NCBI GenBank assembly: GCA_037043235.1
Contig: JAWRVZ010000029.1
Coordinates: forward strand, 3,378,001 to 3,442,000
DNA: 64,000 nucleotides
Direction: 5' to 3'
Source of the DNA: Rhodeus uyekii
Lineage: Eukaryota > Chordata > Actinopteri > Cypriniformes > Acheilognathidae
Shown: one piece after another, positions 24,404 to 36,700 of the stretch
Position numbering within the stretch: the stretch's first letter is position 1
Layout: each line of letters opens with the position of its first letter
Position numbers and translations under genes: made by a program
The notes under the pieces: generated by a model
Databases searched by the model: none
What the model saw: the letters and a program-made list of their open reading frames with translations, nothing else
Told to the model about the DNA's origin: nothing

Positions 24404-25284
24404 TAAACTAAAGGATTATTAGGAACACCTGTTCAATTTCTCATTAATGCAATTATCTAATCAACCAATCACATGGCAGTTGCTTCAATGCGTTTAGGGG
24501 TTGGTCCTGGTCAAGACAATCTCCTGAACTCCAAACTGAATGTCAGAATGCGAAAGAAAGGTGATTTAAGCAATTTTGAGCGTGGCATGGTTGTTGGTGC
24601 CAGACGGGCCGATCTGAGTGTTTCACAATCTCGTGATTTTCACGCACAACCATTTCTAGGGTTTACAAAGAATGGAGTGAAAAGGGAAAAGCATCCAGTA
24701 TGCGCCAGTCCTGTGGGAGAAAATGCCTTGTTGATGCTAGTGGTCAGAGGAGAACGGGCCGACTGATTCAAGCTGATAGAAGAGCAACTTTGACTCAAAT
24801 AACCACTTGTTACAACCGGGTACCACTCATCTCCACTACAAATAGGAAAAAGAGGCTACAATTTGCATGAGCTCACCAAAACTGGACAGTTGAAGACTGG
24901 AAAAACGTTACCTGGTCTGATAAGTCTCGATTTCTGTTGAGACATTCAGATGGTAGAGCCAGAATTTGGTGTAAACAGAATGAGAACTTTGTTAACACTG
25001 TGCAGGCTGGTGGTGGTGGTGTAATGGTGTGGGGGATGTTTTCTTGGCACACTTTAGGCCCCTTAGTGCCAATTGGGCATCGTTTAAATGCCACAGCCTA
25101 CCTGAGCATTGTTTCTGACCATGTCCATTCCTTCATGACCACCATGTGCCCATCCTCTGATGGCTACTTCCAGCAGGATAATGCACCATGTCACAAAGCT
25201 CAAATCATTTCAAATCGGTTTCTTGAACATGACAATGAGTTCACTGTACTAGTATGCTGTTCCTAATAATCTTTTAGGTGAGTG
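24402..25284 (+). mobile_element. Broken Tc1-like element, family A copy 1
   Basis: The left terminal repeat has lost its outermost bases (CTAAAGGATTATTAGGAACACC survives in part). The right end is TAATAATCTTTTAGGTGAGTG followed by TA. The transposase survives in pieces: an HTH part at 24473-24766 (NFERGMVVGARRADLSVSQS) and a DDE part at 24937-25266 (GGGGVMVWGMFSWH, FQQDNAPCHKAQ). The C-terminal DDE segment that copy 3 retains is deleted. Confidence 0.85.
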
Positions 25285-26049
25285 TATATATATTAAAATG
25301 AAATATATATATAATCTTAGTTAAAGTTTCAGTAATTTAGTTGTAGGTTTCACCATTAGGTTGTTTTTTATTAACTTTCTTTTAGAATTATTTCAGTTCA
25401 TAAACTAAATGAAAATGAGAATTGTCACATTGATTTAAACAAATAACATCAAATAACTTACATTTAAGTTTTTATATTTTATTTGAGTTATATTTTAGAA
25501 AATGTTTTGTTTCTGGTTGGTTTTAACTTAACTATAATCCCCTTGCTGCATTCAAATGTCCTTTAATAAACAAAACAAAAACATCTCAATTCTCAAAGCT
25601 TAACTGGCGATTCACCCAGTCCAGAATCTGCTTATCCCCCTCCTTATCAGCAAACACTGACAGACTTGTTTGTTGGACAATTCCTTAAAAAAAAGTCAAG
25701 GACAATGTCAGTGTTTTGAAGCAACTCCACAACAGATAATTTGCTCGTTTGCAAGAAAGAAAGGGAGAAAATAATGTGCTAGCAAGAGCATGAGTTACAA
25801 TTCAACAACTGCTCATACTGCTTTTAGACAGCGCAACACAACACAACTGTTCAAATGGACAATCACACTCCTCACATTTGAATATCTCCTTCATAAGGTT
25901 AATGAATTAATTCTGCATAATATGCACATCAGTTGGGCTCTCATTTACTGCCGTCTGTTATGAAATAAAATGCTTGAAAATATTGTGCTAAATCACGGGT
26001 CTGAGTGCTTTGTTTACTTGTCACTCTCTCCTGTTTTAAGACACAGTAT

Positions 26050-27671
26050 CTACATGACGGAGCAGGTGAAGCCGCAGCACTCTTTCAGCAGGGTGACACC
26101 TGTCTTGGTCACGTAAGGAGACGAGGTCTGCTGAGCTCTGGATGTCGTTCTCTTGTCCTTGGCGTGATCTGAAAGAGAGAGAGAGAGAGATAAATGCAGT
26201 GACCTTCTCTGAATCATTCTCAGTGTCTCTGAATAATGTCGAGCACGAGCGCTGAAGTGTATTCATACCAGAACATTTGCAAATATAGTGTGTTGTGCTG
26301 AAATCCGTTTCAGGATGTTAATTCAAGAAATAATAAGCTGTGTCCCAATCATCTGTGTATTGTGAAAAGGGCTACACAAATATATTGAGTTGAGTGAGAT
26401 CTGAGGAGCACAGTTCATATGATTTCTAGCTTTCCTGTAGCTCAAACAGTAGAGAGTGCTGCTTGCAAAGTCATGGTCATGGGTTCAATTCTCTGGGAAA
26501 GCAAGAACTGATAAGAATGTCAATGTGTTCCTTGAATGCAATGCAAGTCGCTTTGGACAAAAACGTCAGCCAATTGTAAATGATTTGAGTTTCTTCAAGT
26601 AACTAGTTATGTTATGTATTACTGTTAAATTCACAACATTTCTGAATTACTTATTTCTCAAATAAGTACCGGAAGTTACTTTGTTTTCCCATTTATTGAT
26701 GGACAGCTCTCCCTTCCTCATGTTGAGAGAAATCAGGAGTATGTGCAGTTACACAAATGTACTTTATGTATTTTAATCTCATTTTATAAACCGATGTCTT
26801 TGCTGCTAACCTTGATGCAATGATGATTCAATTCAACCATACCAATAAGCAAAAATGACTTTTGGGTTTTAGCAACATTACATTTGTGTTTCTTTTTATT
26901 GCTGAAGAGTGTTAAACATTCTTCTCCTGCGCTCTATTCATCTGAATTGCTGCACAGCTGAAATGTTTGAGCTGCGCTCTTTAATGTACAGGCAAGGATT
27001 TGCATTTAATTTCACTGTTGTGAAAGGGCCATAACACTGTAATAATCTAAAGAACATTTTTCTACTATAAAGAACCGTTTGTGCAATGAAAAGATTCCAT
27101 GGATGTTAAAGGTTCTTCGTGAAACCATTAATGCCAATAAAGAACCTTTATTTTGAAGAGTGACAGAACTGCTTGTTATAAACAGCGTTATGAGAAAATT
27201 CCTACTTTACCTCCATTAATAAATCCATGATGTTTATTTGGGTGAAAAGCTCAGTACACACACTTTTAGAAAGCAACACTGAAGATTATGGAATATATTT
27301 GTGAGATGTTTATTTGATGGTGTTTACAGTCAAATTTTCCCAATGCTATTGATATTCATGTACTTCTGCACTATTTATTCCAATTCTGAATTAACTAATT
27401 AGTTGTGAGCTACAAGAAATTAAGCTTAGAGACAGCTTATTAACACCCTGAGAACAGAATGAACATTCACACTTCTGAAAATATCACGGCATAAGCAGAT
27501 TCCTTATTACGTTCTCTAGTTTCCATTTTCATTAAACTTGAACAGGCACGGAGTAAAACAATTATGGAGATGCTCAAAGTATTTATTAATATGCATTATA
27601 AATTTGTGCAGAGGTTTAAAAGATTGGCCTTGAGCTCACAGCTCCACAGTAACACACAAACACACACACAC

Positions 27672-27717
<46 letters not shown>

Positions 27718-30700
27718 ATACATACATACTTTTCATGCGGCACCTGTTGGGAAATTTTGTCTGTAGGAAGTCAGCCATCTCTTGGTCTTCCTCTCGCTCT
27801 CTGTGTGAAGAACAGCAGATATCAGGGAGGAAAATGCTTTCTGAGTCGGGCGAGAAAAATTACTGAACCACAAAGGCGGGGGAAGCAGGAGTGCTGGGGG
27901 TTTTCACAGGATTGTAAGTCTTTTTTGTTGTTGTTGCAATAAACACTTTAAGTGAGCAATTAAAAATGTGTTATGTATGTGTTAAACTATGTTTTTTAAA
28001 ACATACGCGCAGTGTGACGTCATAATTTGACCATTGCATATGACAGTGTAAATAGTAGAACAACCCTTTTCTTTAAAGCAGGGGTGGGCAAACTACGGCC
28101 CGCGGGCTATATCTGGCCCGTTGGGCTTTTTAATCCGGCTCGCCGATCTTGCCGAACCTGTATTAAACCTCCTTCATTTTACATTTCCCTGTAATGTCAC
28201 TCTGTCGCGGCTGCAAGCGGCAGTGGCGCTGAAGCTGTGGTGGAGAGTAGGCGTGTGTCGCAAACCCCTCTACACCCCCCTTTATGGCGTTAATTCCGTG
28301 CTAAAAAGGAACGAGAGCAAAACTGATGTTTGCGCGCACGTAAATTACATCCGCGACCACCACTCGCGCGTGACATCTAATTTGCGCGCGCGAACATTCA
28401 CCCGCTCTCGACTGCTGTTTTTTGCTCGCGCGAGCACTTTTATTTTTGTCAGTCGTAGGGCGGGGCTGGGTCTTGTAATAGTAATGTCAAACGTCATTGG
28501 TTAGTTTCCTTTTTCCAGAGGTCAGTTGTGATTGTCAATCTAGAACTGAGGCAACGATATGATTCAGTCACATTGCATATTATGTTTTTAGGTTTTTCTG
28601 TCGATTAAATTGTATTAATATTGTTTGTTGTAATTTCACGTGTCCCAGTCGAGTGATTTAAGACCAAACTATACTTTATACTGGTTTTCTAGGATTTCTT
28701 ATAAGTAAATGCACAGGTACGACCTTCACCCCGGCCCCTCTGTCAATTTTAAGAAACCAATGTGGCCCGCGAGACAAATAGTTTGCCCACCCCTGCTTTA
28801 AAGGCTTAATTTGTGTCCCATAAACTGGTCCGTTGCATTACGATTGTGCGCCTTATCAATAATGTCAAAATGTGACAGATGTCCCGGTGCAGTTTAAAGG
28901 AGTGTCCACATCTTGTTGTACTTTGTGAAGTTTTCAACATTTTTTATAGAATCAATATTGTTTCTTACACTAAAACATCTTTAGCATCACTGCTGAATCT
29001 CCTGTCATTGTATTAATACTGTACTGTATAACACTCATTCTTGAAGCTATGGATAGAAAATCATTGCAAATGATTCCTACATACTGTGTCACGGATCAGG
29101 TAGTGAGGACTCAGGGATGCGGGGAAAAAGGATTTATTATTATAATGAAAATAAAACAAAACACAAACAAAACTGCCCCAAAGGGTAAAACCATAACTTA
29201 CAAAACTAAAACAAACAAACCGGATGGAACGGGAGAACAGACACAGGGAACACAATGACGCGACACCAGACAACAAACACAAAGGGATTAAATAGGGCAC
29301 AGGAGGAAGGGTAACGAGCAGAAACAGAGGAAAACAATCCAGGGAAACAAGGAAACAAGATGGGCGGGGTTACACAATAACAAGACACGAACACGCGGCC
29401 AATGCAGACGCGCATTGCCGCGTGTTCACATGAACTTGACGAGACAGTGCACAGTTAGTAAACATACCAACTGCGTGTGACACTAACGACAAGAAAGCAC
29501 ACAGACAAGAGAACACGCGTCACGAAGCCATACGCTCTCAAAAAGGTGCAGTGTCAGAGCTCTGTCAACCAAACAGTAGAAGAACACTATATTTTTTATA
29601 TATAAAAAATATAAAAAATTATATGGGCATATCCACTACATTAAAACGGACATGCAATGCAAGTACAGCAAAAATATACTATGGTTCTTTATATACATCC
29701 CCTAATTTTAAACCTAAGCTTTCTGGATTTTTATATTTTCATTAAGATATTATTTAGTATGTTTAAGCCATTTTTCTTGTTCAGCTGTTGTTTGCTCTCC
29801 AAAATGCAGCAAGATTGATTATTTTTTCAATGTAAAATTTGACCCACACACAACCAACTGTGAAGTGAGACACTGAACATTCCCCAAACATTCACACTCA
29901 AACTCCAAACAATCAATTATTCTCTTAGCACGTCGGTTTAGTGTGCAAATAGAGTGTTTGACTGTTTTTCGCTCTCTTCACCATCCATCCGTGTAATCAC
30001 TGCTTATCATGTGGGTTACAGAGGCTCATTTATCCCATGAATAAACTGTGAGGACTTCATTCGTGCTGGGTTCTGATGCGTGCGTCACTCACGATTACTC
30101 ACACACACACATAGTCGTGAGGTCGTGGCAGATGGCAATCAGCCCAACCCACCGAAAGAAAATATCTCTTTTCTTCTTTCATTTCTTTCTTGCCTGCAAA
30201 TCAATCTCTCTCGTTTCTCAGAATCAGAGCCACCAGGGCCAGCTGTGTGAGGTATGTGTGTGTGTGTGTGTGATGGCCGTGGTGAGGTAAAGGTGGATTG
30301 TTGGCTTCAAGAGGAAGGTAATTGCATTGCAGTGTCTTCACAGATGAGAGAACAGCCACAAGAGGCACAAAACACATTCTTGGGGTAGATAGTCACGCCT
30401 GCTAACGGCAATCTGAAGAGTTGCTGTCCCTGAAGGCCAGTGGCTTTTTAAAACTGACCTGAGTCTCTCAAACTCCATGTCATCCACTAGAAAGTCCCGC
30501 GTCTCCACCAGCTTCTGGATCTGTTGAAGCAGCTCCTCCTCACGCTGTCTATCCTCATTTGACTTGTCTTTGTCTGCCGAAAGGTGACACGTGTGGAACA
30601 GTTAACCCAATATCAACATGATCATACACTAATCTTTATGTCATTCCAAACCTGTATGATGCTCTTTCTTTTGTGCAAAAGAACATATTTCTGTTCTGTC

Positions 30701-33700
30701 AACCTCAAACCAAGTATGACACATACTGGAATATATGCCACCGTTCAAAAGTTTGGGGTTAGGATAGGATGCACGTCAAAATTTAGCAAGGATGCATGTC
30801 AAATTTGACAGAAAAGACACAAATTTCAGAGTTAATTTCTTTAGTGCTTTTTTACACTTTGTTTTTCACTATCTATCTCATGCTACATGGAAAATAAGAA
30901 CATTCTGGTTGGGATCAGCATGAGTAAATGATGACAGATTTCATCAAATAACACCAAAGTATATGAACCAGATGAATCAGAAAGAACATGAAGGTTTCAG
31001 GATAAATAGACATCAATAGTACTGGAATGGGATTTGTTTCCCACTGGGATGGTACAGTATAAGACATTATTATTATCTGGTGGACTGGATAAATAGCCTC
31101 TTCTGTGAGAGCAAGCTTTGTATACACTTGTGAAATGAGATTTCAGCAGTAAACAAAACGTGGCGTGCGCTTCATTCGTCCATCTCCTTGGAAACAGCAG
31201 ACCTATAGTGAAGTATGTCACAACCATGTGTTGAAAAGAGGCTGACATGAGAGGAGGAGCTCTAACTGATGCCAATACAGAACCAGAAAAGCATGTAGAA
31301 ACGAAAAAGTAGTCACATAATACTAGGGGAGCCAATTCATTTTTGTTTGTTTCTCTGATTCTCTCTTGCAGCTTGTAAATGTTAGCTGGATCAACTTGTG
31401 TTCAAAAGTTTGAGGTGGGTTTTGAAAGAGGTCTTCGGCTCACAGAGGCTACATTTATTTAATCAAAATGACAGTAAAAACTCTAATATTTCCATTTACA
31501 ATAACATATTTAAAAATGTAATTTATTCCTATGATGACAAAGCTGTATTTTCAGCATCATTACTGCAGGCTTCAGTGTCACATGATCCTCCACAAATCAT
31601 TCTGATACGATGATTTGATGATCATGGGTTAGAAAAGACCTTTAAGATGTGCTTTGAATGTATACTGAAGAGAAAAAGAAATTGATTATCTAACAGATAT
31701 GACATTCAGTTTCTGCTCTGAATAGTAAGAAATAAAAGCAGATTTTCTAAGATCTTTATCATCTTCCAGCAATATTAAACTTAATATTTCACTACATCTT
31801 TTTGAGAACATACCTGGAATGAAAACCAATTTCTGGAGTTCTTTTTTGAGCCTTGTGATCTCCTTGCACAACTGGATGTCATCCATCCTGAGGAATGAGG
31901 AACAAAATGAAGAAAAACATTTGAGATTTTTCTTTAAACCACTAGTCAAACATTTCTTTCTATAGGATTTTCTTTCAGTAGGATTTTCTTCAAGTCAGAA
32001 ATCAAGGTGAGAGTGAATACCATATTTGTTCAAAGCTAATTTCACTGGTTGATGCCAAAGTAGTCTCTTTTCGGCAATGAAATAACAGATAATATGTTTT
32101 TCTAGATAGTATTCATTATCACACATACATACACACAGCAAATAACAACACAGACACACACATTTGCAGTTGATGTCTAACTCTGGCAGACGCATATTAC
32201 TGCGATAACAGACAAATCTCAATTGTAGGGCTTGTGACAGACTCCCATCAGAAGCTACTGTTGGAAATAAGTGCAGTGAATACCTTTATCGATAAATGCC
32301 CTCAACAATTTCCATGCTTTTATCGCATCTATCCCTGTATCTCACACTCCTACAAATTGTTATTGAACAAAAAAACAAACATTGTGGAATGACAGTCATT
32401 GTGCCGCTTTGTCTGATTCTGTTTAAAGGCATTGCTCACTCAAAATAAAAAATAAAAGTGAACATTTTGCAGAACGTTCAAGATGCTTTTTTCATTTAAT
32501 GAATATGAATTGTTTCACTTGCTTTGTACAGCTAGTTTTGTAGAATTATTGTGCATTGCGGGTAAAATGTGCCAAAATGTACTTCTTGCTCCATGGTTTT
32601 TAGCAGTCTGCTAATAATGCTGATAAATCTGTGGAAATACAGGAATATTGTTTCACGGTTTCAGAAATATTGTTCATGTTATTTTCATGTTCCAGGTTCA
32701 AGCCTATTCTTTCAGTTCTGTATTTAATTACTTGCCTCATTGACATTTGTATAGCATGGAATGCTTTTTTGGCTTATGTCAGCTTACACTGCATTATGTG
32801 GAAATATGTAGACTTCGCTGTGTTGCATTGAATTATGGAACATTTAATTATTTTTTCTGTTGACGTGTAATGTATTGAACAGAAGAGATAAATCCAATAA
32901 TGCAATACAACACATTGAAGAACGCATACTATCCCATAATGCAGTGCAAGCTGGCTACGTTCACACTGTGAGCCTTACTGCCCAATTCTTATTTACAGCT
33001 CAGATCCATTTGTTGCTTCAAATGTGTCCAATATCAGATTTGAGTGTGAACATATGGAAGTGGCCCAAATTAGAATAAAAAATATCAGATTTCATGTGCC
33101 GTTCACACTGTCATGAGAAAAACACCAGTCACATATGAGCAAAATAAATAAATAAATTCGGATTTGGGCCACATTTACCTGCAGTGTGAATGTAGCCACC
33201 TCAGGTTCAAACATAGTGAAAATGCACATTCAACCTCACTCACATATATCTGAGCTCAGACTCTTTCCGGACCAGCGCATCCTTGATCCTCTCGATTTTG
33301 AACAGCTCTCCCTCGATGTCTTCCACAGTGATGGTGGAATCAGCCATGGACACCACGTCCTCTTCAGCTGCGGTGAACAACACGTGAACTACGAAGAGAA
33401 CTGATATATGGCTCACATCAAGCACATTACATCATGCCCAAGGCATCAGAAAGATGCTGCTAATTGCTCTTACTATCAGCTTTTCTCATTTAAGTCCCAT
33501 TTTTTTTGTTGGCGCTAGAGGTCTTTTATTCAAAACAATAACAAAGATTGAGAATGGTGTGAATGAACATGGAGTTGTGGGAGTTATCATCTTCCCCTCC
33601 GCTGCTGATGGAAATCAATCCGACAGGACTATTCATGGACGAGGTAATAAAATAAAGTTCTATACCTGTTACGTTTTATCACATGATATTATTAGCTAAA

Positions 33701-36700
33701 AGTAACGTAACATTTAATGCTAAATTACTCCTTATACAAGTCACTTTTACTTGTCGGATTAAAAGTCCTGCTGAGACCCACTCAGTCAACTTAACTGTAG
33801 TAAACACAACTCAATGGCAATTGGAAATACTGGTTTAATTCAGCCATATATGTTTGAATCAGAAGAAGAAGTTTGAGAGTGAATTATACAGGCTTGTATA
33901 CAAGTCAATGTATCAGAATGGTAATGCATTTTATGTATCGCTCTTTACAACATCACATAATGATAACTGACATGATACTTGACTACGTTATCAAACAGCT
34001 AATAGTGTGTTATTAATGTTACACAAACCATGTTCCTGTTTGCCATATCAAGTCAGACAGCTAGCTTATTTTTTTTTTAAATCAGCATCCTTAGAAATAT
34101 TTGATAGGAAAGGCCTCGCCCTGTCCATTGATGGGATTTGTTACATGTCTGTGATGGTAGGACAGAGGAACGATTTCAAACCGCGTTTTGAGACTGCCTT
34201 TAGATCACTCTAGTTTTAAGGAAAAAAATGCTGTTGACTTATGAATTTGCACATGATTTATCTTAAAGCATTTTAAAAACACCACATAGACATATAAACA
34301 ATATTTAAAAATTAGATTTTCACCACAGGAAGTGTTAAATAGGATTGCAAAGGGGTGGAAACTTTCCATGGGTAGTTATGCTAGGGAAGCTTTGAACAAT
34401 TCCAAGTTGGAAACTTGGGAATTAGTTAGAAATTTGGGTAATTGGGTAAATTTGGGACTCTATATCATTTTTTCCCCAGTAACATTTGCAAATTTCATAG
34501 TTCATTCCCATTAACAATAGCAATATTCCATCAATAGCACATTTTAAAGTTCAACCGCAAATTTCCAGTTCAAAACCAAATATATTTAAACTCTAAATAT
34601 ATAATATTAATATATATTATAATTGATTTGCATTTCAGGACACCATGTACATGTATTCCAGAGAATCTGACAGCAAAAACTTTACATTAGATACTGTATA
34701 TCGTTATACTGTTTTTGTCCAATTTGGTCGCCCTTAAAAATAAAAATAATAACATCATCACACATTTCCTCAGAAGCAAGGCTTCTCTTATCTGGTTTCA
34801 GCTAACAAGCACCCAGCCACATTTCAAACCAGACTGAAACCAGTGAGTTGGGGGAAAGTCGTGCAGCATGTGTTGTGTATATGACGCTTGTCACTGTGCT
34901 AATTGGGCTTGTGTTATTATCACCAAACTCTGCATGAATCCGAGGGTGGGTGAGAATGTTCTGGTCACTCAGCCTGTGACAGACCAACATCATCGCTTTA
35001 TCGCATAAAGTATATACTTAGAAGATGATGGCTCTCTCTATAGAGTATGTCTGTCTGATTTATGAATCAGATTCATCCTGTACTCTAAGAACATCTAAAA
35101 AGAGCAAATTCTGACTTCAAATTTCATATTAAATGTGTACATTTGTGTTGTACAATGTGTACATTTAGTACACATTTAGTACATTTTCAATTAAAAGTGT
35201 AATTTTAGAAACTTCTTTGATTAGTTTGTTTCAGGTTCCCTCAAATATTAAGGTTCACTCAATATTTTATCTGCACAGGCGTTCCTCATTAGTTTTTAAC
35301 ATTTCAACTTCTTAATTTAAAGTCTGCCTTTTTAGCCTTGAGAAGAACAGCAGAAAAGGCCAAATATTTTTTTTGCACCCAAATGCAAGGCAGTCCGTAT
35401 CCTCCGATGACTCATTTGGTTTATCCTATGAAGCGTTCAGCAACTGCAATGCCTCATAAACTAAGATCTGTCTCTATGGCAACAACCCAGGCCTAGGTTT
35501 TACACAGTTATTGGATTTCAAAACTATGGGATTAACTCCCAAACCAAGTAGCATCCTGGTTTAGGTCGCTGTGATTCCTAGTGCAGATCGACAAAGCAAA
35601 CACACCATGCCAACAACACACCATAACCATTCCTCTTATTTTAAACCCCTGGATGTACAGTAAACAAAGCCTAAAATGAATATGAACTACGCATAATAAG
35701 CTAGTTTTCAGTTTTCATGTTAAGTTCAGACATTGTATTGATGGTATTATGTAATATTTTCATTGCTGTCCGTTTCTAAAATACAAAAAGCACGACATGA
35801 GTTAGAGGATCAGTAATGTTGTTTTGATATTTTGCCCATGTAAGCCTCAAGAAAAAGCATTTGTAAGCATCTGGTTCATTTCCTTTGGGTAACATATTGC
35901 ATCTTTATTAAGGGAGTTTGCGGTTATGATACTCGATTCTTATCAGGTTATCATGATTTAAGAGCACCCTGTGAACAATATCTCTTTGATATAATGGACA
36001 AACCTGATTTATATTTGATTTAGAGCAGATTTACTTACCAAAAGGTTAGTGCGATATTATTTGGCCCTACGGACTCAAGACTTTTATATAGTATATATGC
36101 TATAGTGATGTGCTTTTTAAGACAATCATTTATTTCTAAATATCATATTATAATATTCTAGGAAAAAATATTAACTTTATAGTAAACAATTTACAGATAA
36201 TATTTGAATCGGTTTTGGTTTTAATAACATAAAAGCCATAAATGGGTTTGTATACATTAGCTTTCAAAAGTTTGGGGTCTGTAAGGTTTTTGAACAAAGT
36301 CTCTTATGCTCACCAAAGCTGCATTTATTTGATCAAAATCAACAACTGTAATATTGTGAAATATTATTACAATTTAAATTATGATTTTAGATTTGAATAG
36401 ATTTCAAAACGTAATGTATTCCTGTGATCAAAGCTGTATTTTCAGCATCATTACTCCAGTCTTCAGTGCCACATGATCCTTCTATCAAAACACATTTCTT
36501 ATTATTATCAATGTTGAAAACAATTGTGCTGGTTAATAATTATTGTGGATTTTCTTTCCAGGATTTGTTGATGATATAAAATCACTTTTGATCAGGAAAA
36601 GTGTGTCCATGCTGAATAACATTTTTAAACAGAGATGTGGTGAACCTGAATCTGAAAAACAAAACAAAAAAATCAGCAGGAAAACTAGAAATCTCACAGA

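Larger units (their letters stand above)
18269..26049. other. Intergenic region between tom1 (5' end) and the bMERB gene (3' end)
   Basis: No coding exon was recognised. The first 150 bases are the probable tom1 promoter and 5' UTR. The rest holds a MITE at 18533, SINEs at 18891 and 21165, interspersed repeat fragments (19690, 20590-20880, 23495), a TA tract at 24352 and a broken Tc1 copy at 24402. About 21420-22760 looks unique or of unknown origin, with only short frames. Confidence 0.6.

Noticed and set aside
24873..25094. Minus-strand frame over a Tc1 copy
   Set aside because: It is antisense to the transposase remnant.
27657..27728. CRISPR-like or satellite array
   Set aside because: It is a simple dinucleotide microsatellite with no spacers.
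28121..28504. 127-codon frame with Arg-rich content
   Set aside because: It lies wholly inside the hAT-like MITE and has no hAT transposase motif.
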